A DNA stretch of 64,000 bases from positions 1 to 64,000 of the forward strand of contig CAUDCW010000003.1 of NCBI GenBank assembly GCA_958448165.1, written 5' to 3'. The notes below the pieces were generated by a model, which made no database searches, had not been told where the DNA came from, and worked only from the letters and a program-made list of their open reading frames with translations. This document shows positions 23,503 through 31,703 of this stretch, piece after piece. This DNA is from an uncultured Oscillospiraceae bacterium. Lineage in GTDB: Bacteria > Bacillota > Clostridia > Oscillospirales > Acutalibacteraceae. Position 1 is the stretch's first letter. Every line of letters starts with the position of its first letter. A program made the position numbers and the translations under genes.

Positions 23503-24031
23503 TTTCGCTCACAGTCCTTTCGTCGTGCCATTCAATCCCTCTTTTCTTGTATAAAGGAATCCAGTGGCTTTCGTAAAAGTCATATCCTCCACCATCAATA
23601 CCGAACCAATAGCCAAACTCTCCAGATTCGTAGATTCGGAATCCACACTCAGACATTATTTTGATACCGTCACCATTTTCCAACCAACCATCATCAATCT
23701 GATTCCCAAATGACCACATTGTTACCCACATTGGCAAGAAATCATCGTATCCAACTACTTCAAATTTATCCTGAGACACTAAAACAACAGAATTTTCATC
23801 GTCAATATCAATTCCATATAAGGTCTCGCCACCGTAATCAGCAATATTACTTATGCAACCTGTTTCGCCACTGTCAAGATATACTCTGTCACCGCAAGAC
23901 GGAAAAGTTACTTCCGTCCAGTCGTCAATATCAGCTTGCATTACCTTCGCAATCATATCTCGTGGAATTGCATTGAACTCTCGCACCCACAACTCGGTTG
24001 CCTCTCTAATCGTCAAGCCTTCTTTAATCAT
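23495..24031 (-). CDS. Hypothetical phage protein (178 aa)
   Basis: Start MIKEGLTIRE chosen for AAAGGAGATACG upstream. Residues 1-30 (TIREATELWVREFNAIPRDMIAKV) are helical; the rest is a beta-rich fold with GDRVYLDSGETGCISN and a WVTMWSFGNQIDDGWLENGDGIKIM segment. Homologous proteins appear in clostridial phages, function unknown. It is the first gene after the conserved leader element at 24042-24126. Confidence 0.62.
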   Translation of the reverse strand: MIKEGLTIREATELWVREFNAIPRDMIAKVMQADIDDWTEVTFPSCGDRVYLDSGETGCISNIADYGGETLYGIDIDDENSVVLVSQDKFEVVGYDDFLPMWVTMWSFGNQIDDGWLENGDGIKIMSECGFRIYESGEFGYWFGIDGGGYDFYESHWIPLYKKRGIEWHDERTVSENE

Positions 24032-24041
24032 TATCGTATCT

Positions 24042-24126
24042 CCTTTCCTGCACTTATAGAAATAGTGCAAAGCACCCAGTTAATCCCTATATTTCGGGAT
24101 TAACTGGGTGCGTCTAAATCGAAGTG
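24042..24126 (-). promoter_or_regulatory. Conserved leader element, copy B (perfect palindrome)
   Basis: Minus strand: CTTCGATTTAG, then CACCCAGTTAATCCC, an 8-base loop, the exact complement GGGATTAACTGGGTG, then TTTGCACTATTTCTATAAGTGCAGG and the ribosome site of the gene at 23495-24031. A second small stem is TGCACT/AGTGCA. Copy C on the plus strand has AAGCCC/GGGCTT in place of AATCCC/GGGATT, so a paired base changed on both arms. Confidence 0.65.
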
Positions 24127-24134
24127 TATTAAAT

Positions 24135-24305
24135 TTATTGGTATTTATGTTCTGAATTTAGGGCGTAACTTAGTATATTTATTAACGAATTATAGTTGTT
24201 CTTTGTTAGTTCCCTACTTGAGATGCCCTCTAACTGGGAATATTTCCTCTGGCGAGCGATGATTACTCTTTTAATAATTATATTCGAGCGTAATAGGATT
24301 AGCAT
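24135..24305 (-). CDS. Possible small basic protein (56 aa)
   Basis: Frame opening MLILLRSNIIIKR after GAGGAAAT and ending ALNSEHKYQ; it overlaps the 3' end of the gene upstream. The composition (RQRKYSQLEG, NNYNSLINIL) is protein-like and the stop is just before the leader element. Evidence is limited to spacing and a weak ribosome site. Confidence 0.33.
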   Translation of the reverse strand: MLILLRSNIIIKRVIIARQRKYSQLEGISSRELTKNNYNSLINILSYALNSEHKYQ

Positions 24306-24690
24306 AATATATTTCCTCTTCGTAGCTTTCAATGTCGCCATCTTCGTCGTATTCAATTTCCTGAAGAGTTGCGAAATCGAGAAAGCCCTTATATGTCCTA
24401 CCCGTAATCTCCGCAAACGGCTTTCCTTCGTTTTTTACATTTCTTATGTCAAAGGTAGCGGTTTTCAAAAAATTCTGAATTTCAGCCTCGGCTTCGTCAA
24501 GCGTGTCAAAGCTCTTGCGTTCTCCGTGTTCATATGCATCTGAATTGCTTTCCCTTGCTTCTTCTAATACTGAAGAAACAATCTCTTCTGATTCCAACTC
24601 TTTGATGTTGCCGTTTTCATCGGCTTCACACGCTGAGAAGTAGAAACCTGCCCAATAATGCGGAATTTCGTAAACGATATATTTTGTCAT
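24271..24690 (-). CDS. Hypothetical acidic phage protein (139 aa)
   Basis: Start MTKYIVYEIPHYW is preferred (GAGAGGTAATTAAA upstream). Beta N-terminus followed by a long acidic helix (LESEEIVSSVLEEARESNSDAYEHG) and KSFDTLDEAEAEIQNFLKT. No recognised domain. Upstream is a short AT-rich intergenic region. Confidence 0.57.
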   Translation of the reverse strand: MTKYIVYEIPHYWAGFYFSACEADENGNIKELESEEIVSSVLEEARESNSDAYEHGERKSFDTLDEAEAEIQNFLKTATFDIRNVKNEGKPFAEITGRTYKGFLDFATLQEIEYDEDGDIESYEEEIYYANPITLEYNY

Positions 24691-24781
24691 TTTAATTACC
24701 TCTCTCAAATCTCTTATTTTTTATTTAATTATACGAAAACAATTATTAAATGTCAATATATTGTTACTTATTTAATCGTTA

Positions 24782-25177
24782 CTATTTGTTGTTTTCGCTA
24801 AAAACTTTGTACCTATATGTTCTCAATTTCATATTTTCTTCAACCTTTCTCGTCTTCCCAAGAATTTTTTTCATTGCATTCATCATACTTTTGCCCTCTC
24901 CGCTCTCCAAAAATTGAATGAGTGGGTCGAGAACTGCAACAGTATCTTTTGACTCTCTCCGTTCTTGCCGACAACGAGCCAGTTTTGTGGCAACTTTAGC
25001 TCTTTCGCCATAGTCAAGACCGTTCAGTTCTAACATATGTAAATAGTCTTGAGTGAGTTTGTCAAGGCGACTAATTTCACTGCAATTCCATTGATAATCC
25101 TCCTGTATTCCGCTAATCATCTTACAAAAGTCACTGATATTCTCAGAAAATTGAGGATTTTGCTGTTTTGGCGACAA
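24782..25177 (-). CDS. Helical phage protein (131 aa)
   Basis: Entirely helical and charged: IQEDYQWNCSEISRLDKLTQDYLHMLEL, RAKVATKLARCRQERRESKDTVAVLDPLIQFLE, MNAMKKILGKTRKVEE. This looks like a coiled-coil protein with a conserved RxxRRxxKD segment common in phages of Clostridia. Role unknown. Confidence 0.6.
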   Translation of the reverse strand: MSPKQQNPQFSENISDFCKMISGIQEDYQWNCSEISRLDKLTQDYLHMLELNGLDYGERAKVATKLARCRQERRESKDTVAVLDPLIQFLESGEGKSMMNAMKKILGKTRKVEENMKLRTYRYKVFSENNK

Positions 25178-25202
25178 TATTTATCACATCCTCTGCATAA
25201 AA

Positions 25203-26195
25203 TCACTCTTTTATTTCTACAAACTCCCCATTTTTGAGAGTATAAAAAGTGTCTGCCTTGAGTTTAACTCCGTCAATTATTGCGGCTTTAATATCAATAA
25301 GCGAATAGCAAGTGCCGTCCCACTCGCCTCTTTCAGCAATTACTATCGCACTGCCAATATTGGCTTTAGCTTTAGATTTATAGCCTGTTACTATGGCGAC
25401 TGAACCTTTACCTCTAACCTCTGAAGCTGAGCGATAGCCTGTGTTTGTTGAAACTGAGCAATCGCCTGTGTTTGTTGAGGCTGAGCAATCGCCTGTGTTT
25501 GTTGAGGCTGAGCGATTGCCTGTGTTTGTTGAAACTGAGCGATTGCCTGTGTTTGTTGAAACTGAGCAATCGCCTGTGTTTGTTGAGACTGAGCGATAGC
25601 CTGTGTTTGTTGAAACTGAGCAATCGCCTGTGTTTGTTGAGGCTGAGCAATCGCCTGTGTTTGTTGAGGCTGAGCGATTGCCTGTGTTTGTTGAAACTGA
25701 GCGATTGCCTGTGTTTGTTGAAACTGAGCAATCGCCTGTGTTTGTTGAGACTGAGCGATTGCCTGTGTTTGTTGAGACTGGATTAGAATCTGTTTTGTCA
25801 AGAACAAATTTGACTCCAGCTTCAATAAGCCCAGACAGTCCTATGGTATAAAAGTATTCACGCATTGACGGAAGTTTTTCCGCTAATAGTCTTTTATCTC
25901 CGACAAATTCCATAAATTTCTGATGCGGTACTCGGTCAAGGATTTTTCCGTACTGCTCGACCTCTGGGAGACTTTCAAAACGTTTCATAAATTCCTCTTT
26001 GTCTCTGTTCGCAATTGATTTGATTTTTTCCATTTCGGCGGCTGGGATGTAAGACTCGGCAATATATAACTGGATGTTTCCACACTCTGAAATATGGGCA
26101 ATCATCTTATAATCGCCGTTTTCCAATACCGCCTTATTATATACTGTTGTACCGTTTCCAAGGCAACCACAAAACAATTCAAATTTTCCTGCCAT
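25203..26195 (-). CDS. DUF7666-type protein with 27-base tandem repeats
   Basis: A 330-residue protein. Residues 1-135 are non-repetitive (AGKFELFCGCLGNGTTVYNKAVLE ... REYFYTIGLSGLIEAG). Residues ~137-253 are 13 copies of a 9-residue unit (STNTGxxS), probably forming a beta-helix or solenoid with Asn, Asp-Cys or Tyr-Arg at the variable sites. The end (VAIVTGYKSKAKANIGSAIVIAERGEWDGTCYSLIDIKAAIIDG) matches the C-terminal part of phage proteins annotated DUF7666. Function unknown; the many DCS units would give a ladder of cysteines. Confidence 0.72.
   Translation of the reverse strand: MAGKFELFCGCLGNGTTVYNKAVLENGDYKMIAHISECGNIQLYIAESYIPAAEMEKIKSIANRDKEEFMKRFESLPEVEQYGKILDRVPHQKFMEFVGDKRLLAEKLPSMREYFYTIGLSGLIEAGVKFVLDKTDSNPVSTNTGNRSVSTNTGDCSVSTNTGNRSVSTNTGNRSASTNTGDCSASTNTGDCSVSTNTGYRSVSTNTGDCSVSTNTGNRSVSTNTGNRSASTNTGDCSASTNTGDCSVSTNTGYRSASEVRGKGSVAIVTGYKSKAKANIGSAIVIAERGEWDGTCYSLIDIKAAIIDGVKLKADTFYTLKNGEFVEIKE
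25437..25787 (-). repeat. 13 x 27-bp in-frame tandem repeat
   Basis: The 14-mer GCCTGTGTTTGTTG (plus strand) recurs every 27 bases exactly from 25437 to 25761. The variable 13 bases between differ only at a few sites. The order of variants repeats itself (NRSV, NRSA, DCSA, DCSV, YRS occurs twice), showing a larger internal duplication. Confidence 0.9.
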
Positions 26196-26209
26196 TGCTT
26201 TTGCCTCCT

Positions 26210-26434
26210 TTATCTGAATGATACTTTGTAACCATAGTCATACAGTTCACGAATTTTGTTTATCAAAGTATAATGCACGAAGTTATTTTTTTCGTGTTTG
26301 TCTGCCCCATCTCTTTTGACGAGCGGATAGAATGAATCAAGTCCCCATTCGCTATCTGTAAAAATTTCAACCGCATAACCTTCCTGACCGTTGAAATCCT
26401 CGTAGTATCTTATTCTTGCCTTTTTAGGTTTCAT
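26210..26434 (-). CDS. Hypothetical phage protein (74 aa)
   Basis: Small beta protein (RIRYYEDFNGQEGYAVEIFTD ... VHYTLINKIRELYDYGYKVSF). Ribosome site AGGAGGACTC precedes ATG. No recognised family. Confidence 0.55.
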   Translation of the reverse strand: MKPKKARIRYYEDFNGQEGYAVEIFTDSEWGLDSFYPLVKRDGADKHEKNNFVHYTLINKIRELYDYGYKVSFR

Positions 26435-26458
26435 TTTTTGAGTCCTCCTTTGATAGTT

Positions 26459-26653
26459 TTAAATGCAAGTAGAATAAGTTTTTCCGTTATGCTCCATCCA
26501 TAAGTGTAAGCCGCTGGTAGTCTTATTTATAATTGCGTTTTTGTCTTTACACTTTAAATTTAAAGTGTATCTCATTTTTGACAATGCTTCATAACCTGTT
26601 TTCGCATCAAAGTAAAAAGTGCGTCCATCTTCTAAACATTCAACTCTTTTCAT
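26459..26653 (-). CDS. Hypothetical phage protein (64 aa)
   Basis: Begins MKRVECLEDGRTFYFDAKTGYEALSKM after a GGAGGGATAAC site; the rest is a small basic domain ending HNGKTYSTCI. No recognised family. Confidence 0.52.
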   Translation of the reverse strand: MKRVECLEDGRTFYFDAKTGYEALSKMRYTLNLKCKDKNAIINKTTSGLHLWMEHNGKTYSTCI

Positions 26654-26709
26654 AATGTTATCCCTCCATTATTATTTTATATTTTCCGGTTTGATTGAAT
26701 ATAATTTTA

Positions 26710-26925
26710 TTATCTAAAAACTACCCAACCAACACCTTTCTCTTTTGTCTTGAGTCCTAAACTCTCAAGCAACGATTTAATTTTTTCGTTGATAAATTCC
26801 GATTGTCTTTTAAGCAATAAATCTTCATAGATTATTTCAATTACCCGAAAATCATAAAGCGTCATTCCTTTTGGAAGTTTGCCATAATAATAAGCCTCGA
26901 TAATTATGTTTCTTAATTTTTTCAC
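26710..26925 (-). CDS. Hypothetical phage protein (71 aa)
   Basis: Helical protein (MKKLRNIIIEAYYYGKLPKGM ... YEDLLLKRQSEFINEKIKSLLESLGL). The ATG lies 10 bases after AAAGGTAG. It lies just downstream of the structured region 26950-27268. No recognised family. Confidence 0.52.
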   Translation of the reverse strand: MKKLRNIIIEAYYYGKLPKGMTLYDFRVIEIIYEDLLLKRQSEFINEKIKSLLESLGLKTKEKGVGWVVFR

Positions 26926-26949
26926 ACTTATCTACCTTTCTTTATTTTT

Positions 26950-27268
26950 GTTGTAAACTGTAGAATACTATGTAAGCCGGCATCTCCGCTCGTTGGCTCG
27001 TGTGACGCACATCTGGAGATGTCTACCGTTATCTTTCGTAGAAGTTTTTTTGTCGCCGTTTCTTGGGTTTTTTCTTGTTGACAGTTTCTTCTGCTTGGTT
27101 TTATGTCTCCTTTTCTTCTTTTTGATTTGACCAGCGAGTATTCTTCTTGCTGGAAGCTCCGTTCTTACTGGCTGCCTCTCCTACATCGGGGCTTCTTTCC
27201 CTATCAAACCTTTACTTTGGCGAAACGCACAAAGTATTCAGTATTTTTACTGAATAATGCTTTACAAC
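26950..27268 (-). ncRNA. Structured RNA candidate, class unknown (about 320 nt)
   Basis: This gap has no good ORF. Its ends pair: GTTGTAAA (26950-26957) with TTTACAAC (27261-27268), and GAATACT (26963-26969) with AGTATTC (27233-27239). Inside are an 8-bp hairpin ATTCAGTA/TACTGAAT (about 27237-27256), CATCTCC/GGAGATG around 26981-27021, and CCAGC/GCTGG near 27134-27156. The interior of the minus strand is A- and purine-rich. Neighbouring genes are all minus, so the RNA should be read leftwards. Coding as a basic peptide cannot be excluded. Confidence 0.5.
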
Positions 27269-27285
27269 AAATTATGAATTAGTTA

Positions 27286-27957
27286 TCAGAACGCATCGAC
27301 TGTATGTCCAAATGCGTCCATTAGAATTAACTTTTTTATACTTCCATTTTTACAGAAATTTATAAAATTTGAAACCCCATATGCTACAATCGCTCTGACG
27401 GTAGGGACAACCGATAAAGCAATGTTACAAGCCGACACAGGAGTTTCCGTTTTAGCTTCATCGTGCGAGAACGCCATAGATTTAATAAAATCTTCTACCA
27501 TCTTCTTGTTTTTCCAGTCAGCGGCATAATGCTGTGCATCAGTAAGACGCATACGGAAATCAAACATTGCTTTCACATATGGGTTATCCTTGCAAGCCGT
27601 TGCAATGTCACGCCTTAAATCAATATTGTCCACACACAAGAACACATAGCCAGATAACTTCTGACCGACATAGCCCTTTTCGACCAATTTAATATCATTT
27701 TTTATCTCAGGGTTAATGTCGTATAAAATGTCTGCTAAAGCCTGAACTTTTAGCTTCCCAATATCAATCTGCCTAAACATTTGGTTGGCAATATTATGAG
27801 GCTCAACATAGTCAAAATCGTAAAGCGTGATTTTTGTCAACCCAAACCTTACGAGGTTTTCGGCTACTGTAGAGCCGATTGCTCCGCAACCTATTATGTG
27901 TATGCGTGAATTACACATTTCTGGCTGAAAGAAATCATATGATTTTGCTAAATCCAT
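27286..27957 (-). CDS. ThiF/E1-like adenylyltransferase
   Basis: About 223 residues from MDLAKSYDFF (AAGGAGTGA upstream). The Rossmann nucleotide site IHIIGCGAIGSTVAENL is near residue 20, followed by the E1-type ITLYDFDYVEPHNIANQMF and KVQALADILYDINPEI. The conserved late part VFLCVDNIDLRRDI is also present. An adenylation domain of this family activates the C-terminus of ubiquitin-like proteins. No separate catalytic-cysteine domain is obvious; a Cys in SACNIAL is a candidate. It is last in a block with JAMM, E2-like and Ubl genes. Confidence 0.85.
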   Translation of the reverse strand: MDLAKSYDFFQPEMCNSRIHIIGCGAIGSTVAENLVRFGLTKITLYDFDYVEPHNIANQMFRQIDIGKLKVQALADILYDINPEIKNDIKLVEKGYVGQKLSGYVFLCVDNIDLRRDIATACKDNPYVKAMFDFRMRLTDAQHYAADWKNKKMVEDFIKSMAFSHDEAKTETPVSACNIALSVVPTVRAIVAYGVSNFINFCKNGSIKKLILMDAFGHTVDAF

Positions 27958-27972
27958 AACATTCACTCCTTC

Positions 27973-28731
27973 TTAAATACTGTGGTAACCATACAAATCT
28001 TCATCGTATATTGTGTTGCCCGATACTTTTGTTTTTGTTTCGCAAGGCAAATACGAATATGGATAGTTTGTTGTTTTTGCTTTTGGGGACTGTTTAATTT
28101 TTACGCTTTTCTTTGCTGAACTTAAAAACTCGTCAAAGTCGAAGCTCTCGCCTTCAATTTCGTAGCTAATATCCTTATCGTCGTAAAGGATATTATTTTG
28201 CAAATCGTATATTCTTGATGTGTGCTCAAGCTTTTTGTTCCAGATTACAAATATGTAAAACATATCGTCTGAAAGCTGCGATAGAATATCTTCCTGATGC
28301 TTAATGTCTACCGCTGACGGAGTTGTGCCAAAATTAACGTGACTATGCCCTTGCATTATAATATTATCAAAACGCTCATCTTCGTCATTTTCCATCAGCC
28401 ACTTCGCATAATTCTCAGTATCCATTTCAACTGTTGAGCCAGAAACCTGTTGAGGATACACAAGAATATCGGATATAAGGAATTTTGATTTATCAACTCT
28501 CTTGCCAACTCCGTGCCAAGCAACCTCAGTGTCAAAATTCATAATTAAGGCAATCATTTTTGTGTATGCAAGCGGGGTGAAGGAGATTGTAGCTCTAACC
28601 TCTCCTTTATAAGTGAAATTTTTGTTGTAAGAAAACTTGCCGTCAGACATTTTTGCTGCATTAAGCACTTTAGCAAATTCCTCCAACGCCTGAGCCTTAA
28701 GCTTTTCTGTAAGTTTTATCGGTTTTGACAT
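27973..28731 (-). CDS. JAMM/JAB-domain peptidase
   Basis: 252 residues. The zinc-peptidase motif GHSHVNFGTTPSAVD (HxHx7Sx2D) lies near residue 127, with the upstream EVAWHGVGKR glutamate near 80. JAMM proteins in bacterial ubiquitin-like systems trim or remove the modifier. The C-terminal quarter is basic (KKSVKIKQSPKAK). Its start overlaps the last base of the upstream gene, so the pair is coupled. Confidence 0.86.
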   Translation of the reverse strand: MSKPIKLTEKLKAQALEEFAKVLNAAKMSDGKFSYNKNFTYKGEVRATISFTPLAYTKMIALIMNFDTEVAWHGVGKRVDKSKFLISDILVYPQQVSGSTVEMDTENYAKWLMENDEDERFDNIIMQGHSHVNFGTTPSAVDIKHQEDILSQLSDDMFYIFVIWNKKLEHTSRIYDLQNNILYDDKDISYEIEGESFDFDEFLSSAKKSVKIKQSPKAKTTNYPYSYLPCETKTKVSGNTIYDEDLYGYHSI

Positions 28732-30203
28732 TATTCTTTACCCTCCTCATTGTTTATCAACCACTTATACGCTTCTTCTGGCGAGCACGAAGAGCTATCA
28801 GGCAACTGAATTACTGCTCTGTCTGTAGAAAATAATATCTCCAGAAACGGGGCAACGGTTTGTGCTCCTTCAGCTAAATTGATATTCTTAGCAGAAGAAA
28901 CACACTGCTCAATAGCAGTAATATACTCTCCTTCTCTAAGATAGCTCTCTATAATTGGCTTATTGTTGCCAATACAAGCGTAGAAATCAAGGTGCGGGTT
29001 TGAAAGATAATCATTGTACTCTAATGGGAAACGATAGCGTTGAAGCGTACTCACCACGCCTTCAAGCCAAAGTTTATAATAGGCACGAATCTTAATTTTC
29101 AATACAGGCTCATCGCCAAAACACGCATCAAGAAATTTTTTTCTTATATTACTGTCCTTAAAAATTTCTATCTCTTGACTGTAACCACAGTAGAGATAAC
29201 TTTTTGGGTTATTCCGTATTGTCTCATATATTTCTGGGTCATAATTATCAAGTGTCGTGTCAATAATTATTTCGATACAGTTATCATTTGCTGAAATTAG
29301 ATTGACGTGTTTGTTACATAAAAAATAATCAACTATTTCAGAATCATCGCTTCCTTCATTAATCTGATATATCAAACCGCTTTCTTTAAGCTTTAATCCC
29401 TCAAGTTCTTCAATTAACGCTCTGTAACTTTTAATGTTGTCGTCAATATAAGACTTATAGTTGCTTATCGAATCTCTAATTTCATCAAGCTGCTTCTGCT
29501 TACAGCGAGACTCAAATCCTCCGAGTAATTTTTTGATTTTTTCGCTCCTAAAATCATATTTTTGAGCAAACAATGCAATTAGCCTTTTGTATTCAGAAGA
29601 ATCGGTGTAAGTCAAAGATTTGAGAAGCTCTTTTTCTTCGTCGTTAAGTGGTTTGTCTTTAAACCACCAAGGGCATATGCGAGAAATCAACGATTGCAAA
29701 AGATGCCAAGTCTTAAGATTTAGATTTCTTACAAATACTACCGATGTCTTGATTCCTTCGTTTATGTAAAAGTAAGCTTCTGTTTGCTTTGTAACAAAAG
29801 CAGACAGGTCTTTTAATTCCTTAAAACCTTTGGTGTATTGTAAGTAATCGTTTTTTACCATTGTCAATAATTCGGTAACTGCCTCTGTATTGCCTTTTAC
29901 ATTGATTATGGAAACTCCATTAACATATGTGTAATACTTTTCGATTTTACAAATAAACTCTTTACTGTTAGTTTTCCCTATAGCATCTTTTGTGCGGGTA
30001 CAATCAAAAGTGTTTACAGTAATGTTGTCATTATTCCCGATTCTTTGCGGCAATAAAGCTCGCAAAGTTGAAATAAAAGAAACATCGCATTTAAAATCAT
30101 CGGCTCTGATATTTGTAAAAAAACCATCTACTGTTATGTCCGTAAAAGCGGTTTTTTCAATGGCTTCATCAAACAATTCTATAACCTCCTTTGTTAAGTA
30201 CAT
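28731..30203 (-). CDS. E2-like protein with coiled coil
   Basis: 490 residues. The N-terminal part is unlike known families; residues ~235-300 are a coiled coil (KQKQLDEIRDSISNYKSYIDDNIKSYRALIEELEG). The C-terminal 90 residues read SNPHLDFYACIGNN then LREGEYITAIEQCVSSA, which matches the E2 pattern of Pro-His plus a Cys-(Leu/Ile)-Gly-Asn active site followed by two helices, as in bacterial PRTRC-type E2s. Lying between Ubl and JAMM genes supports this. Assignment rests on motif and context only. Confidence 0.6.
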   Translation of the reverse strand: MYLTKEVIELFDEAIEKTAFTDITVDGFFTNIRADDFKCDVSFISTLRALLPQRIGNNDNITVNTFDCTRTKDAIGKTNSKEFICKIEKYYTYVNGVSIINVKGNTEAVTELLTMVKNDYLQYTKGFKELKDLSAFVTKQTEAYFYINEGIKTSVVFVRNLNLKTWHLLQSLISRICPWWFKDKPLNDEEKELLKSLTYTDSSEYKRLIALFAQKYDFRSEKIKKLLGGFESRCKQKQLDEIRDSISNYKSYIDDNIKSYRALIEELEGLKLKESGLIYQINEGSDDSEIVDYFLCNKHVNLISANDNCIEIIIDTTLDNYDPEIYETIRNNPKSYLYCGYSQEIEIFKDSNIRKKFLDACFGDEPVLKIKIRAYYKLWLEGVVSTLQRYRFPLEYNDYLSNPHLDFYACIGNNKPIIESYLREGEYITAIEQCVSSAKNINLAEGAQTVAPFLEILFSTDRAVIQLPDSSSCSPEEAYKWLINNEEGKE

Positions 30204-30255
30204 TGGAGGCTACGGAACGATTGTAGCCTCCTTGCTTACATCACAGTTAAGGTTA

Positions 30256-30483
30256 TTAAGCATTATCAGCCTTAACCACATTGAGAAGATAACACTTCTC
30301 TTTAATTCCAAAATCAGCAAATGTCTTGTCGAGGGCACCGGGATTGAGCGAAGAGCCGTCAAGGTGCATAATGCCGGTTGTATAGTCAATGCCGTTGTCT
30401 TCAAGTGTTTTACGAAGGGTTGTGTTTTCGTCGATAATGATACTCTCTCTCTTTACATTGTTGCCGATTGTTACCTTAATCAT
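30256..30483 (-). CDS. Ubiquitin-like (beta-grasp) small protein
   Basis: 75 residues: beta hairpin IKVTIGNNVKRESIIIDENTTL, helix TLRKTLEDNGIDY, then SLNPGALDKTFADFGI and CYLLNVVKADNA. This is the strand-helix-strand order of a minimal ubiquitin fold, and it heads an E2-like/JAMM/E1 set. The C-terminus ends VVKADNA with no Gly-Gly, so conjugation would need processing or a different chemistry. Resembles the Ubl (protein C) of PRTRC systems. Confidence 0.72.
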   Translation of the reverse strand: MIKVTIGNNVKRESIIIDENTTLRKTLEDNGIDYTTGIMHLDGSSLNPGALDKTFADFGIKEKCYLLNVVKADNA

Positions 30484-30563
30484 AAATCAAAACTCCTTTA
30501 ATGTAATTTTTAATTTTGGTGACTTAAAATTGTGCGGCGAGCATTGCCCGCCGTTGACTACAA

Positions 30564-30953
30564 TTACAGAACTGTGATGTTATTACGGATTTCTGTCTTT
30601 TCCTGACGAACACTTGCCAAAGCTTCTTCAAGTTTTGCCTCAACACGATTGAGGTTGATAATAGCAACTCCAACCGTATCTTCTGCATAAGCCTCTGCGT
30701 CTGAGACATCTACTGGAATTTCCATTGTGATTGTCGCCTTTGCTTCGCCGTTCTTACTTGCGGAACTAAAAGAAGCCCCATATGTGCTGATACTACCCTT
30801 GCCTATTGTTGTACCAACTCTGAAAATCTCCTCGCCGTCATCGTCAAAGAGAGCCAAAGCCTTTGGGCGGTACTTTTCGAGTGTCTTGATTTCCTCTAAA
30901 GTGCGTGAGGATTCAATGACCATTGCGTCGCCTGCGATAAGAATTCTTGCCAT
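30564..30953 (-). CDS. Conserved partner protein of Ubl cassette (MARILIAGDA)
   Basis: A 129-residue protein opening MARILIAGDAMVIESS with ...TLEKYRPKALALFDDDGEEIFRVGTTIGKGSIS and an amphipathic C-terminal helix. Proteins of this type recur upstream of the Ubl gene in Firmicute phages and are a candidate target or adaptor of the modifier, which is inference. Spacing to the Ubl gene is 81 bases with a good ribosome site for each. Confidence 0.62.
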   Translation of the reverse strand: MARILIAGDAMVIESSRTLEEIKTLEKYRPKALALFDDDGEEIFRVGTTIGKGSISTYGASFSSASKNGEAKATITMEIPVDVSDAEAYAEDTVGVAIINLNRVEAKLEEALASVRQEKTEIRNNITVL

Positions 30954-31003
30954 AAAAATCTTCCTTTCTGTTTTTTAAAATGTGAATTTTATTGTCACGA
31001 AAA

Positions 31004-31141
31004 CTATGGTTTTCGGTAAGACAACAGCGTACATTTCTTTGAGTGCTCAAGTTTATTAATGAAATTTTTAGCCTTGTAATACGACGGAATGAATTTTTCG
31101 ATAACAACGCCAGAATTGTTAATGACATATCTTACATACAT
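31004..31141 (-). CDS. Small basic protein (45 aa)
   Basis: ATG overlaps the TGA of the upstream gene (TGATG), so it is coupled. The frame reads MYVRYVINNSGVVIEKFIP ... LSYRKP. Beta then basic helix. No family recognised. Confidence 0.5.
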   Translation of the reverse strand: MYVRYVINNSGVVIEKFIPSYYKAKNFINKLEHSKKCTLLSYRKP

Positions 31142-31692
31142 CAGTAAACCTCCTCTAACGGATATTCAGCAAGTATCTTCTTGCCTTCAATATCTACAAT
31201 TTTTGGGCGATAGATAGACAAGCCAAACTCCTCAAAGAGCATATCCTGCAAGGCATTAATAATATCTTCAATCTCTTCGTCGTAAAGTTCAACGGCTTCA
31301 TCTTGCTCAACATTCATAACAGCACTCAAAAAACTGATAGTCGCATTTTGCAACTCAATTTCCCTGTCGTTGACTAACTTATAGTCTTCATATGTAGCCT
31401 CCTCATCAAAGGTAGTTTCTTCGTCAGCGTAATAGCTTTCAGCGACTTTATATAGCCTTGCTACAACTGAGGTGCAGTCATTGCAGGTGACTGCACAATC
31501 TCTATCAATAACTATTGAGTCGCTTTCTACTGTTATTTCTGGATAGTCATACTCATTGGTTAAATAAACCTTGAGAAAACTTCCGTCGCCCGTTTCATCG
31601 GATGCAATTTCCTGCATATGGTCTTTGAGATACTCTTTGTTATTTTGGAAATATCTCCAAACCTTTTCGGGGGCTAAATATTTTGTAAGCAT
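31141..31692 (-). CDS. Hypothetical acidic phage protein (183 aa)
   Basis: Starts ATG after GGTGAAACG. Mixed fold with a cysteine pair (DCAVTCNDC), then a long acidic helix region (EETTFDEEATYEDYKLVNDREIELQNATISFLS; LYDEEIEDIINALQDML). No recognised domain. It lies directly upstream of the small coupled gene. Confidence 0.57.
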   Translation of the reverse strand: MLTKYLAPEKVWRYFQNNKEYLKDHMQEIASDETGDGSFLKVYLTNEYDYPEITVESDSIVIDRDCAVTCNDCTSVVARLYKVAESYYADEETTFDEEATYEDYKLVNDREIELQNATISFLSAVMNVEQDEAVELYDEEIEDIINALQDMLFEEFGLSIYRPKIVDIEGKKILAEYPLEEVY

Positions 31693-31703
31693 CGTTTCAC
31701 CTC

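Noticed and set aside
25437..25787. CRISPR-like array of a conserved 14-mer with short variable spacers
   Set aside because: The period is 27 bases, the variable parts are 13 bases and nearly identical to each other, the array is in frame within a gene, and no cas gene is near.
25391..25851. Several long ORFs on both strands in the repeat region
   Set aside because: All follow from a 27-base repeat without stop codons in other frames. Only the minus-strand frame 25203-26195 has a ribosome site and non-repetitive conserved ends.
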